From NCBI GenBank assembly GCA_964017235.1, contig OZ024935.1:8804001-8868000 (forward strand): DNA of 64,000 bases, written 5' to 3'. The notes below the pieces were generated by a model that made no database searches, had not been told where the DNA came from, and saw only the letters and a program-made list of their open reading frames with translations. The DNA comes from Sabellastarte sp. h YS-2021. Taxonomy: Eukaryota > Annelida > Polychaeta > Sabellida > Sabellidae. Positions 27,301-42,300 of this stretch are shown here, one piece after another. Position numbers and translations under genes: made by a program. The first letter of the stretch is position 1; each line of letters opens with the position of its first letter.

Positions 27301-30300
27301 TTTGGAACCAGCAGTTTTCCAAACCTCAACCAAAGCTGCAATGGCAGTTTCTTCCTCTTCTGCAATATCATTTCACATTTTAAGTCAGATTGCCAAAAAC
27401 TTAATTCATGATCTATCATTATTGCTTGTGTAATAAAAGTGTCAATTAAAATTTACTGTCCAGTAGTGCTACAAAAATATGAAAACATTGAGAATTTAAG
27501 TGACTGAGAACCATTTAATGCTATCTATAATTTACAATGAAAAAAGAAATTTATCATTATTTGCCACTTTATAGTATTGTAAGATATTTTGATGGCACTA
27601 AAATTCTGCCTATTGCGTAAAGCTTCAAAGTGTGTACAATACAGTAAAATTCAACTTTGACCATACCTTGGTTGACAGGGAATGTAGAGTATATGAGGAC
27701 ATCACACTCCAGATTTCCGGCCTTGGTGGTCAGACACTGGCCAGTCTTTGTGACTTTGTGTTTCTGTTTGTTCAAATCCCTATGCACTGACTCACCAGCT
27801 GTAAAGCATTATTATTTAGGATCAACTCTGTGTCTTGATTTGTTTGGTTTCTTCAAATTCATGAATGACAGCTTTCACATCACAATGTAATATATTGTCC
27901 AGTGTATACTTTTCTGTGTAAGATCAAAATAAATTTTGTATAAGATTCAATACTACATTCTATTTTCTGGCATAAAATGTTAAAGATCATAGGTATCACT
28001 TGTGAAGAGTGTCATCAATAATAACATAAATATACTAATCTTCATTTTTTTGCAAAGATAGGATAAGCTTGCATACAATATTAACTCAGTTTCTGTACTT
28101 TTTTTCATGTTGTTTACATAATTTTTCACTTGATATCTTTCATAACGGTATCAGCAATGATGTCACAGGTTTTTGACAATATATGCTCCCATAAGAATGT
28201 TTACTCATTGGCATATTTAAAAGTATTTTTACTCAGTTTATTTGTTTATCACACTGCAGTGTGCTGCAAACTGCACAAAGATTATAAAGAAAACCTAGTA
28301 TGTGTATAGGTTTCCCATGATAAAAAGCTAAGCCAAGCTGTAGAGAGTCGGAAAGCATGTGTCAAAATGGTAACATAGTCTTTCGCCAACTTTGAAATGT
28401 CTTAGAATTCTTTTCTTGCCTTCTTACTTTTTAACCATGCAATATCAAGCTATGAATTTTGGTAGCCCTGCAGTTAAAATATCTGGAATACCTACGATAT
28501 AACCCACTTGTCTCTCAATTGTGTTTACAGGGCATTTAATGTTTTTTCCTCATGAGTCCAGTTCAGTACTCTGTTTGAGTACAGATATTCCTGGCCATTT
28601 TACAACTTTTTGCCGTTTCTAAAACATCCATTTGCCATTTCGAAATGGCCAAATTATTCATATGGCCATTTAAAACCGTACTTGGTTTTTTCAATGGCTT
28701 AGCTGTTTCAAAACATAACCAGTGTGGAGAAACTTGTAGACAAGGGTAGCAGTTTTAAAGACTGAGCGATGTTCAACAGGAAGCCAATGCAGATTCTTAA
28801 GAACAGGGGTTATACTAGTGTATCTACTGGTATTTGATATGATCCTGGCTGCACTGTTTTGGATGCACTGTAATTTACGAAGATTGAACTTAGAAAGACT
28901 CCTGAAAAGTGAGTTACAGTAGTCCAACCGACTGCTTACAAGAGCATTGGCCACAAGTACAGAAGTATCATGATTAAGAAACCGCCTGACATGTCTAAAA
29001 TCATGGAGTTGAGCAAAGCAACTTTTGCAGACATTCTGAACATGTTTGGACAAGGAAAAATCAGAATCGAACCACACACCCAGATTCTTGACCCACTCAG
29101 CAGGGCAAAGAGGACTACCCAAGATGGTAGGTGGAAAATGAACTTTCAATTTGTCCCTCTGTCTTTTTGAGCAAAATACAATAAACTCAGTTTTGTCTGG
29201 ATTAAGTTTGAGTTTGCTGACTGACATCCACTTCTTTATATCGTCCAGGCACCTGTTCAAATTTTCAAAGGCAACAGATGAATTCTTCTGGGATAGATGG
29301 ATATAGACTTGTGTGTCATCTGTGTAATAATGAAACTTTACTCCTTTGTGTTTACCAATAACCAAACTAAGGGGGTTGTATACAAAGAAAATAACAAAGG
29401 ACCCAAGACAGAGCCTTGGGGCACACCAAACAGGAGTTTACAAAGATCGGAGAGAGTAGAACCAATTTTTACTGACTGATAGCGCTCAGATAGGTAGGAG
29501 GTGAACCATTTAACCAATACCAAACCAGGTCTGAAGACAATGAAGAAGGGTGGAATGATCAATCGTATCAAATGCTGCTGAGAGATCAAGCAGTACAAGA
29601 GCAGTTGGTTCACCTCGTGACAGAGATAGATGAACTTCATTTTTTATAGAAAGAAGAGCAGTCTCAGTCGAGTGGCCTGTTTTATATGCTGATTGATATG
29701 GATTGTCTAGGCTATGAACATGAATATGTTCTAGCAGTTGCTTAGCAACCACACATTAAACTAATTTTGACATGAAACTAAGGCCAGATACAGGACGATA
29801 GTTCTTAAAGTCGTCTGCAGGAAGAGTAGCCTTTTTAATAAGAGGACTAACAACAGCAGTTTTGAAACCATCAGGGACGCAACCCTCCATGAGTGAGCAG
29901 CTCACCAGCTTTGTTATTGATGGTAATAGTATGTCACTACACTCTTTGATGAGAAAAGTAGGCCAGGGGTCCAACAGGCAGGATTTCATAGGTGAGTTTC
30001 TGATGATTTTGTCAACAGTATCTTGAGTAACTTTGGTAAGGTAGTAATTTTTTGGGGGTCAGAAGAAGGGTGAACATCCATTTCAATGCCAGAGGGGATG
30101 AAAGTATCTCTAATTTTTTTATTTTATTATGGAAATAGGAGGCAAACTGGTTCGCAAATGTCTTGTCAGAATCGTGAGGTGGAAGTGTCATGTCAGAGAC
30201 CCTACCCAGGGATTTACGCAGTACATGCCACAGTTTTCTAGGGTCTTGACTATTTTCAGAGATAAGTTTACTATAGTAGTTTGACTTATCCTTGTTAACC

Positions 30301-33300
30301 AGTGAATTACATCTTGCAATTTGGCGATGAAGCCGACTTCTATTCAGTGGATTCTTGGTCCTGCGCCAAGTTCTTTCAAACTGACGGCTAAGGGATTTAG
30401 CACGTCGATAAGAATCAGACACCCAATCAGTAGAACTTTTCTTTATCAATCTAGATATCAGTGGTGCATGCTTGTCGAGAACATCTGCCAAGTCATGTAC
30501 GTATTGGTCGTAAAGGTCTATAACAGAATCAGTGGGTGATTTCACAAAGGAAGTATTTTTCAGATCCGAGCGGAAATCAGACATGACAGAGTGACTAATG
30601 ATAGGTTCTGCTATAGGGCTTTTGACTTAAAAGAATTTCATAAGGGGCAATTATTGACTTCAGCAGCTACAGTTAAACTATGATATTGAATTGGATCCTG
30701 AAAAATCCTGTTTCAATTTATTGAATAGTTTGTGATTGCTCTATGGCCAAACAATAACAAAAGTTAAATGCAATTAATGTTTGCACCCTAAAACCAATTC
30801 ACATGAAAGTAATGGCTTCCCCCTGACCTCATACTTTCTTAAAAGTATTTATTTCTGTGATGGCAATTTATTAATTACTCTTTAAGTAATCACATGATAG
30901 GATTTCCCTGCGTATTATGGAATCAAAGAAAAGACGTTAAGACTGTTTTTAACATTTCTTCATTTGCAGAGCTTTCAAAAGTTGGACATCAAAGTTGCAT
31001 TTTAAAGATTATAAAAGTATACTAGTATTTAAATATTAATTCAGATACAATGCACAACAATTTGGATTATATACTTTAAGGTCAGTATTTAATTCACTGA
31101 CTGGTTAGTCAAATCTTGGATTTGAGTTATGTATTGGGTTCTGGTTGTTATTTAAAAAAACCCATTTTATCATCTAAAAGCTAAAGGTATATGCAATTTC
31201 TATACACATATATTAAATATAAGAGGTACTGTATATACTCTGTCATTTTGTTTTTTGTTTAATATTTTCTTTAATGTACAGTTTGTGAAATGAATACACT
31301 GTCTAGCCTTTATCTAGATTTTTTGCAAAATACCAGGATGTAAAAAATCCTTTGTGTTATTCTTTGTCATCTGGTGCTCATTCGAGTAGTTTTCCCCAAT
31401 ATAAATGTCTGGTTCTTCAACACATGACTTCCAGACATGTCTTCCAGGAATTTTCCGTCTTCAAGACATACTAATAGGTTCAATAGACAATATTCAACAA
31501 ACAGTCTTTTATGCTCGTGTTGGTGGTTATTCAAAACACTGGTAGAAACACTATTTACATATTTGGAAGTGGCAGTATTAATTATGTGGGTGCAATCTTT
31601 TGCACAAATAAAAGTTCAGAAAAGTGGCCTTTGTCATGAATACAAAGTCAGAAACTTAATTGAAAATGGTTTACATGTGAATAGTATCAATATAATATGT
31701 GTGACACGTGAATTCTTAATTGGTGTTTCATCAGTTTTACAAGTCACATATAGTACATAACATAAACTTTTTCAAACCTGTTGTGTGTTTAAAATTTGTC
31801 ATTGTCTTTTGTCATTGTCAGCCTGTATCTCTCCCCTGGTAAAAATATTCCAAAGAAAAAACTAAAGTCTGTACTTAATGTTGTGTGCAACATTCAGGGT
31901 CCTATTTGGACAGATCTGCTGTTGTGGGCAGTTGTGTAGCCACATCAGAGATGTGTATAAACCATGTAAGCCTCTTTAAATATAATGTAGAGTACCAATA
32001 TTGAGGATCTCTGGTACCTGCACCTGAAAGTCATGGGGTGTGTGATGTATATAGTTGTACATATATACAAAATTAGTTCAAATTGTTTCTAGTTGTTATA
32101 GATCACAGCTTGTCCTTTGAACTTATAATTGATGAAATACCGTAATTCATTCAATTGAGACCCAGGGAAATTCACTTAATTATGGGGAGGTCCCAAATAA
32201 CATTCTACCATCAGCAAAACACTAAATAGTTATAAAACATTAACATTGTGTTTTTACTTTGGGTGAATACTAACGTAACAGTGACTACAGTAGGCAACAT
32301 ATTTTCTTTGATTAGATTTTGTTTAATATCAAGTAAAGTTTCCGTCATATATGTCAGCCATGGTAATATTAAAGCTTTACAATGTCATTTGTCGGAGTTG
32401 AACCAGTAGAACCAAAATAGGGACACTAGTATTGGCTCTAGCTATAGTACAAATGAGCACAAGGCAATAAATCAATCTTTGTTATGTCGCAACATGTAAA
32501 TTTTTGCAGTGGCAAATGAATGTGAAGATATAAATTGTCTTCTGTTTTGTGCAAAGTCAAGGCATTTTCCAAGTTACAGTTTGAAGCATTAGACAGCCCC
32601 AAAATCTGTCTTTCATTAGCCATGTTAAGACAACTTAAGTACAATTTAAGTACTAATTTAAATGGCGTTGGTCTAATGTTCACTTGCACCATTGTAAGGT
32701 AATCTTTGAATGTGGAAAAGGGGGCCACGGTGGCAGAGTGGTAACACTGGCCTCCCACCTCTGAGGCCAGGGTTCGATTCCTGGCATGGCCTCAAGTGAG
32801 AAAGCTGGTAGTTGCTTATCGATGGTTGGCAGTTTACAGTACAGAACCCTAACGAACTGTATGTACTGGTTTCCTCTGCCCTTCCAACTACCCATCGTGT
32901 TATGACCTGTACAGTGTTGAAAGCGATATAAAACCCCAAATAAATAAATAAATAAAATAAATTGAATGTGGAAAGGGAAGTAGAACATATGCCCATGAAC
33001 GCCAAGGCAAGCAAGTACCAACCTTATGACAATACATGATTAAATGGGGAAAACTAACATTATTGGCTTACTGATCATACAATATTTATAAATGCTGTCT
33101 TATTGTCAATGAATAATTTAATGTCAATTTTATTACTCATGCAAGTTAACCATAGAAATAAAAGACAAATTTACCTTTAACTCTTGTATCAGAAATCTAC
33201 TAATATTTTTGATATTGAGAACTATGATTTATAGCTCACCCACCATGTCTCCTATAATCTTATTTTACAAATTTTAAGCTTACTTCACAACCTTCAGCTT

Positions 33301-36300
33301 TTCACCTGCAATGTCTCATCCTTAATAATTATTGATCTCTGATTTTGCTTGTTTGATGTTCCTCAGAATCTATTTAATGTGTCTTGGAATCTGGGGTCCA
33401 GTCCATCCATACTTCAACCCAGTAACTGTCTTCGGATAGAGATTAAATACTAGAGAAATACTATTAGAGTTAGAATTACCTAGTGTTGATTACTCTGCAA
33501 ATAGACACAACAGAAACTGAGCCAACTATATGTCTTGAAAGTGTCATGTATATATCCAAATCTTAACTAACTGTATGTAACATGTGTCAACGAAATCCCA
33601 TGCATTCAGCATCAATTTCTACCATAAATGAGGCAGAAATTAAAACCCATGATTTAAATAATTTTGGCTCATAGGGAATCAGAAGTTAGCATGGCACAGT
33701 GTTGTCTGGTGTATTAATCACAGACACTCTCATTGTAAATTTGATATTAAAGTAAAGGGGCATGAATTAAAAAATATATGATATATGTAATGATCAGTAT
33801 TTATCTTCATTTATAGGCCACTGTTTAAAATGTATAATGAAAAAGCCATGCATGGGAATTATGTGTCTTTATGATGAAATACAATTTGTTTTGGATCACA
33901 AAAATGTATTTATCCTTCTGGCGATTCTACACATGAAAGCGTTTGGACAGTAACAGTTTTATAGATGGCAGACATCACATGACTAATTTAATAAATAGGA
34001 TTTTCATTTGTAAATCTATCATAAAAACACATTTAACAGGGGGACGAGGGAGGAAGATATATATTTGCAAATTACTTCATACTGGGAACTTTTTCACCTC
34101 TGGAATTCCCCACTTGTGTACAACTGTCACTGGATAAATTTCCAGCAAAATAAGGTGAAAACTTGAGAGCAAACAGTAGCATGCTGTTACGAAATAAGTC
34201 TGGTGGGTGACAGAAGTTAGATCTTCCTGCTCAATTTATCTGTCTGGTACATGTTTATGTAGCCATTCTAACAATAACAAATCTTTGTTATGAACCTGTT
34301 ATGTCATTACCCAATGTGAGAAAAGCGACAGTGTGGTCATTTCAGCTTCACTTCTTGATATTTTTTAAAATGTGATCAGTTGTTTTCTTACCACACATTT
34401 CATAAAACAATTCCCATTTTGGTGTTTGTATATGAAATGAAGCTATATTCAGAGATTTTGTGAAAAAATACTTCCTATGACCTTTAGCAAAGTATAATGG
34501 TAAAAATTCTGAAATGGTACAAAACTAAATATGAACTTAGTACCCAGAGACTAATTTATTTAATCTTATTTCTTTGTGGAAACAGAATACCAGTAGTTAA
34601 AGCAGGAAAAATTGCTTGTGCTAACACAAATCAAGTGTTCCCAGAAACATAAAAGTAATCACATTGATTAATTTTCATTATTTATACTTCTTCTATGCAT
34701 TATATATATAGTAGAGGGGGGTGACATCGTAAAACAATACAATTAGACCTGAATGAATTGACTTTGTTGTTCACAATTTTGGACATCTTTTTACTTTTGA
34801 ATTAGACATAGGATGCGTCATTAAGAGTAGCTGTAACATATGATAATTAATAAGATGGTGCAGAAATAAGCACATTATCAGGTGTTATGTCCACCCTACG
34901 AATGTTTTATGACTTAAACAGTAGTCTTGAAAGAGTATTATTTTTGTTTTGCCTGCATAATACATCACACATGGTTGCTACAGCATGCATATTTTTCTCA
35001 GACAAACATTACATATGGAGGTAATATCGTGTACAGTTTAAGACTTGAAAGACTTTCTAAATTATAGGACAAAATATATGAAAAACTGTCAAATAAAGGT
35101 CACTCAGGTGGGTTTTTACTAAGTTTAAATGTCTATTTAAAAGGCCTTGATTTTTCACAGATATAAAAATAATATCTTAATATCTGAGATTTCAGCTCTA
35201 TCAGTTTGACAACTGTTAAGCTTAAAAGTGGCAAAAAGTCCATAAATTGGTTCTCTATGGGCATTTCAGAGATCTTAAGGTGACCTTAAAAATTAAAGCT
35301 ACAGACTTAAAATTTTGTACAGATAAAGATTACATTTTACATTTATATCTACCACTTGTTTGAGGCTTGTTTAAGTCATAGGGCCAAATATGTGAAAAAC
35401 GTCAAAAAATATGTAAGTAAGGTTTTTATGGGCCTCATACACAATTGTAGGCCTGACATAAAGTCTTGATGTTTGGCATATGTAAGACTATATAAATGAG
35501 TTTCCGGGTAGACTATAGCAAGATGAACGACAATTTTTTACCTAGGGTGGCCTTAAGTGTCCAAAAGTCAAATTTCTGACCTCATGCTGGCCATAAATTA
35601 TTTATTATTAAGAGTTTAATGTCACTGTAACATAAAATTCCTTTCCTGACCCAAATACATGTGTGTGCCAAGTTTGAATGAAATCCATTAAAGCATTTAT
35701 TAGTTGTCACATTCACAAGTCAAAATGTATGGCAGGGGTGATGGCAGAGCGACGGAGGTAAAATCAATATGTCCCCGACTTTTGTCTTGGAATATAAATA
35801 GCATGTCTGCTAAACTCGATTATGCATTAAACCAATGTGCACCAAAGGGGCACCAAGTTAATATATTATAGTCAAATATCACACTCTTATCACAATATTT
35901 TATTGATCCACGATAGAGGGAACAGTTTGTTAACCTCAGTGTATGCAGAAAACTAGGATGTGACTTGCTCACGTCACTGCAAATTTAAACTTTTACCTCG
36001 GTCTAAGATGCGCTTGGCTGTTCCTTTCAGTGGAACAAGTTCTTTGGTTACAGGTACCATGATAGCATCACAGTTTTGCTGCAGGATGTCGTCCTGAACA
36101 AGCTCCAACTTCACATCATTCACATCAACAGTGACAATTGCGCTGCGCCTGGTAGGGATGCTTGAAGTTTCCTCATCTTCAGTTGATGTTGTAACCTCAT
36201 CCTCCAACTCTATGACCACCTTAAAAGAGGTTTCAGTATCAGACACTAAGATCATGGTATTAAATGGGATGAAAATGTACTCAGGGTTTTTAAGGAAATA

Positions 36301-39300
36301 CCACTACTTCATATTTAGTGGATGTTGCAGTCCTGCCCTGTGGTTCCATTACCCATTGATTGTTTATTTGGGGTTTAACGTCGCTTTCAACACTGTACAG
36401 GTCATATCATGACGGGTAGTTGGAAGGGCAGAGGAAACCAGTACATAGAGTTCGCTAGGGTTGTGTACTGTAAACTGCCGACCAACGGCAAGCAACTACC
36501 AGCTTTCCCACTTGAGCCCGTGCGGGGATCGAACCCCGGCCTCAGAGGTGGGAGGCGAGAGTGTTACCACTCTGCCACCGTGGCCCCTTCCATTACCCAT
36601 TGAACATCAGGTTATATCACCAGGTACTAGGAATTAGTGAGTTCCGTGTTAAAGGGGATTTAGATTTATTTGTTGTCTTATGTCGCATTCAATAGCCAGG
36701 GTCATATTGCGATGGGTAGTTTACAGGTGGAGGAAACCAGTGCATACTGCACTGTAAATCACCGGGCATCGGCAAGTAACTACCAACTTTCCAACATGAA
36801 GCGCCCGGCCCGAGATTGGAACCGGCGGCCTCAGAGGATGGAGGCGAGAACTCTAACCGCTATACCACCGAGCCCCCCCCCCGTGTTAAAGGAGAAACTT
36901 CAATTTAATTAAATGGCCACCAGTAACACAGGAAAAGTTGTTTCAGATATAAAATAAGACAATTTCTGCAGAGGATAACCAGGATTGCTCAAACAAAATA
37001 TATTTATAAGCTTCCAAAGTCTATGGAATGGAAGTATAACTATGGAATTATAGTTTTGAGTTACATTTCAATCCCCATGGCCAAAATTTCTTACATTGTG
37101 GTCTCTTTCTATGGTCTTCAGCATTGATTGACCACTTTTCTCATTCTTGAAGTAGTCAGACATTCCAGGATGATGCACAATGTGTGTTTTATGGACAACT
37201 CCAGAAGCTGCTGCTTTAACTTCTTTCAGTACCTTGCCTCGTATCTCACTGCCAGCTTTCACGGCAATACCTACATTAAACAAAGTGTTCACAGATTCTG
37301 AACTTTTCCTTGGCTAGTATAGCATATAAACAATATATTTTAAAAATAAAAATGTTGTGAAGGATCTATTTTGAAGTGGAAAATGTTAACAAGCTATGAA
37401 AATATACTGACTATAGATTGCAAGAGGATTATTATAACTTAATGGCGTTAACAATCTGTCAACATTCACTTATGGGCTATCCCTTATTAAACATATTATT
37501 TGTTGTCCATACCTGGGTTTGATCCTCCAAGTTCAGCATTAATTTTCACCTCTGTTTCTGAATATTTGCCATATATCCCAGGTATCTCACTAGCACGATC
37601 AAACAGTTTAGCAACACTTTTATTTGCAGGGATAAACTCTGGTGACACACTATGAGATCTGAAAAATTCTTCAATCTTCTCATACACACTGCTTGCAATA
37701 TCTTGTGTGGCAATAATTCTGATACAGCTGAAATAAGCAAAAGTAAAATATGTCCTCTTACACTGAAAGAAACAGCTGCCTGGTGTCTGACTGATGTGTT
37801 ATTACTCATGTTTTTCCATGGATTTGGTAACAACAACTTATATTAAATGCACCTTCAAAAATCTGCAAGTACAACTTTAAGCACAATACAAGAGTGAATA
37901 AATGAATGAGTTATATCAAATAATGATAACAAAAAATAATAAGACTTTTATAAAGGTATTACCAACTTACTGTCTTAATCAAATAACATAATAATAAATT
38001 AGACATATTTATTTGATGGAATGAATGAGTTCAATGCTGCCTGAGCCATGTAAGAAGACCCTAAACTCTACCAGAGTGCTGGCTAACAATAACAACTAAA
38101 ATAACAACTAACTAACAATAATGAAGCTTCATCAGCATTACTCATGATTATTTATATTAAAATAAGTTGTTGTATCTTTAATACAGTATGGTATCATAAC
38201 ACAATGTAAGACTTCCACAGTGTTGTTTAACTCAGCAAATAATGCAATTCAGATAATTAGAATCTGATGAACAGAATTTTTAGTGCACTACATTGTCATG
38301 CGATGTGAGACCACTAAAAATAAAATTAGGGCCCAAACCTTATTGTACCTTATAGTGCCATTAGTATGCGTGCAGAAAACAAAAGCTAAAACCATCATTT
38401 TAAGGGTCAAAATTAAACTGTAATGTCATGAAGACAGATGTAAACGTGATAGTTTATTTTAGTAACTCTGTTAAGTAGATTAACTTATGAGAGTCATTCA
38501 CCTGAGACCTTCCATTAAGTTCAACTTCATGCCATGTGTTTTGGTGAGCTCTTTTTCCAGGTCTCGCCACTGATTTGTCTTAAGTATTACACAGTCATCC
38601 TCACTGACTTGAAAGGATTCATCTGACACACACTCAATCAGGTGTTCTATGGCTTTCTCCAGATCTTTGTCATTGTCACATGTCACTTCTAATGTCTCAT
38701 CACTGACAGAAAATCCAACACAGGTAAAACCTGCATCCTTGAGAGAGGCAAGGGCATACTGAAAAACTTCCTCCTGATTGAACATGTCAATAATCTCCTT
38801 GGAGAAAGTTTGCTGCTTGTGACAGAGTTTCCGTATAATTTTGTCCATGTCCGCCTGTAAAATGGACATCAAAGGGTATGATAATAATATGTTCAATGTT
38901 AAATCACTTAATCTTTTAAATCTGAATTTTCACTTTAAAAAGAGAGGGGCCACTCAGATTCTTATGTCTTGTGTTACACAGAATGAACATTTGTAGTTTA
39001 TGTTCCTCTTCCCTTCCATGATAATTGCTCACTATTTTGTGACTTAAATAATTTTGCCTGATATGGTGATTAATACAGGTGAATTTAAGGACATGTGACA
39101 ACTGCACCTGGATGAATTCTACCTTAAAAATCATATAATGAATTAGTTCTAGCCAATGAACACTGTGCAACCATAAATCAGCAGAAATTATAATCACTCC
39201 AGTGTTATATAGACATTTGCTTACTGAATAATTGTTTGACAAATTAGACCTCAGATCTATGATATTGCCCACTTATATTCATTTCTATTTAATTTTAAAA

Positions 39301-42300
39301 AGGGACATAAGAATGATATAAGAAAAACAGTTGTACAGTGACTATTCCTGTAGTACTTGTGAATGTCTTGGTATTGCAATACTTTTAATGTATTATTTTA
39401 TAATATATAGTATATAATACTACCTTTGCTTTTTTATTTTCTTCATCTGTCCCATGAAAGGTTAACTTGCCATTTTCTGTCTCAATATTCACAGTGAAGT
39501 CTTCGTAAGTTTCCTCCACAGTTTTATCAAATTCTATTTGTGCCAGATATTGTAATTGCCGTGCAGTCAGACTTGTCACCTCTAAAGACTTCATGTGCAT
39601 TTTTTTCGTACTTCTTCTTTTTATGTTTGCCATTTGCTAAAAATATCAAAATTGCATACTATGATACACTATATTTTTGAAGATATAAAAGTTCAGTTTT
39701 TAAAAACTATTCATCAGTAAATCATGAGGAGTAGAGAGAAGTTTGGGCATCAGGTTGCAAAAGTTTTACCCTAATTTGTGCAAGCACCTGACACAACATG
39801 CATTAATCTGTTATATTAATGTCATTGTAATTAATGGAGTGTAGTTCCCGATCATCTATATAATGTCATTGTAATTAATGGAGTGTAGTTCACGATCATC
39901 TATATGTCTATAATGTTAGCCTTCACCCAAAAGCCTGATGATATGCTCTGCATGATGAACATATAGACCAAATACTCTGTGTGAATAGTCCTTGCCTCCA
40001 ACCTCTGAGGCCGCCGGTTTGAATCTCAGGCCGAGTGCTTCATGTTGGAAAGTAGGTAGTCACTTGCCGATGCCCGGTGGTTTACAGTGCAGTATGCACT
40101 GGTTTTCTCCACCTGTAAACTACCCATCGCAATATGACCCTGGCTGTTGCACCCGACATAAAACAACAAATAAATCTAAATCTGTGTAAATAGTCTTACA
40201 CACAATTTTAATTCTAGAGATAAGGTTGAAGATCCTTGTGTAAATAATTATAAAGTGTTCCAATAAATAATTTCCCAAAACATGAAACAACTCTTGTTCA
40301 CCTTGTTTATATTTTCCGTGATCTCCTGTACTTCAGGTGTAAGTCCGGCTACCACAATTTGAAATTTCTGTCCTCTCATCAACATCACCATCACTTCCTC
40401 ACTCTTGGAGCTATAGCTTTTCTGCACAAAGGCATCCATATCATCTGCAATATCTTTTGAAACTGAGATTTCGTTTTCATCCAGATTATTGGTGTGACTG
40501 TGGACACACTCAGTGACCTTTGTCTGCCAGTCAGATGCCTGGGTTTTATAATCTGAACTCTCTTCATCAAGAGTGCACTTCAAGGTCAGTGTCAATCCAG
40601 TGGCTATGAAGAAAATAAAATAATACTTGTGAAAAATCTAAATATATACAATAAGATGCTTCATGAAAGTGTATCTGTTTCAAAAATGAATTATTAATAA
40701 TTGAAATTTAAGGCTTGCAGAAAACTATATTAACAATCTGTGTATTTGGATGGGGTAAAATTGCACGATACCAATTAATTAGAATTGATTCCTCATATTT
40801 GGATGAACTGTTGGTGTAATGTTGATCATTGTGTCAAACTTACTTATTTGGCCTTCAGAAAATAAAACATATGGAAGATAGAAAATGATAACAAAAATGT
40901 TTCTATTCTTGTTGCACTGTAATTATGTCGGGTCATTTCCTTTATGCATGGAAATCTAAGCTATTGCTTATCAACAATCTGAATAGATGCCATGCAAAAG
41001 TTTAGATGGTACACTATTAAAGGTCTTTCCAGTTTGTCAGTGAAGCAAATTAACATAGTAAATTCTGTAACCTCTGTCCCATTGTTTAAAAAATCATTAT
41101 GCTGTGTTGCTGAAATACTTGCTGGATAGGATATTAGACAATTCCAATATGGTGAGGCAATTTTATCAATATTGTAAATACAAACAAAAATGTAGCTGGA
41201 ATGCTCTGAACAGGACAGGTAGTTTTTCAGTGCATTATACATAGAAAAACTACTACACTAAGTAGGCAATGGACTATTACGAGAAAAATGAATTTACACC
41301 TTATAGGCAGAGTAGAAGGTTTTATGTACAGCTATGTAAAAACTCAACCCAAAACATCTCACACCATTTATTTTTCACATATGCCATTTTTATACCCTAC
41401 TGCTACACAATTCACCCAGAAATTTATATTTTCCATAAAAAATCGGAGTTGGATTGAAAATAAAAGTTGGTAAACGTCATCCAGTTTTGAGTGAAGACTG
41501 ATGACTGTTTGAGTAGAACACTACCAAAATCAAATAGGCTTGAGCTTTTCATCCTTAGAATCTTGTTGCCAAATGTCACTCTTCCAGCTATAATTTTTCC
41601 TAAAAACTGTTGATAAGCAAGACTTTGAAAAGTGTTAGTTTGTCAGAGTGACCTTGTAATAGGTTAAAGATCAAATACACATTATCCAAAAATATACTTG
41701 GCCCACTCTTTTCAATACCAAATTTGAAAGCAAACATTATATATTTTAAAAGTTAGACTTGATGAATGTTTCTAGAATCTGATTCTGTAGTTTACTGGTT
41801 TTCAACACATACCTGCTGTGTGTTTGTCCACATTTGGCCATTCTACTTCAGCAGACAAACTCTTCAGATTATCCTCCAAAAGTTTCATCTGTTTCTGTGA
41901 CTGCAGCAAGAATAACACAATGTTTTTTGAACCACAGGACACCCGGGTCTCTATGGGGCCGTCCACTGGTGGTCTGCTGGAGTCAAACCAGTCCGGAAGC
42001 AAGCCAATACACTCGTGGTGTAACTTTACCTTTACTGTCTGATTCTGAACTGCATGATTGGGAGTTTTCAGAACATTTCTGGCATCTAAAAACACACATA
42101 ACTTTTGTGATTCAAGTAAGTGGTTCACTGGATAAATGGAATAAAAAATACACATAACTGTTGTGATTTATGTAAGTAGTTCACTGGATAAATGGAAGAA
42201 AACTATCACAGAGCATTCAAAAATTGTGACGACATACTTTTTCAGAAACAGTGAAATATATCAAGTTTAACAGGTTGGTGTAAAGTGATCTAAGATATGA

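Larger units (their letters stand above)
27979..34490. mobile_element. possible old DNA element with ~190-bp inverted ends
   Basis: The left end AAAGATCATAGGTATCAC (27979) through GATGTCACAGGTTTTTGACAA (about 28157) is mirrored by GAACCTGTTATGTCATTACC (about 34290) through AATACTTCCTATGACCTTT (to about 34488). The same pair of motifs delimits 59942-60150 in the right-end duplication. The LINE and a SINE would be nested inside. It could instead be two independent copies in opposite orientation. Confidence 0.4.

Noticed and set aside
36220-36255. Upstream extension of exon e17 to an acceptor at CTTAG|TGTCTG
   Set aside because: It would break the phase set by e16; the inner acceptor CTTTTAAG|GTG keeps the frame and has a better pyrimidine tract.
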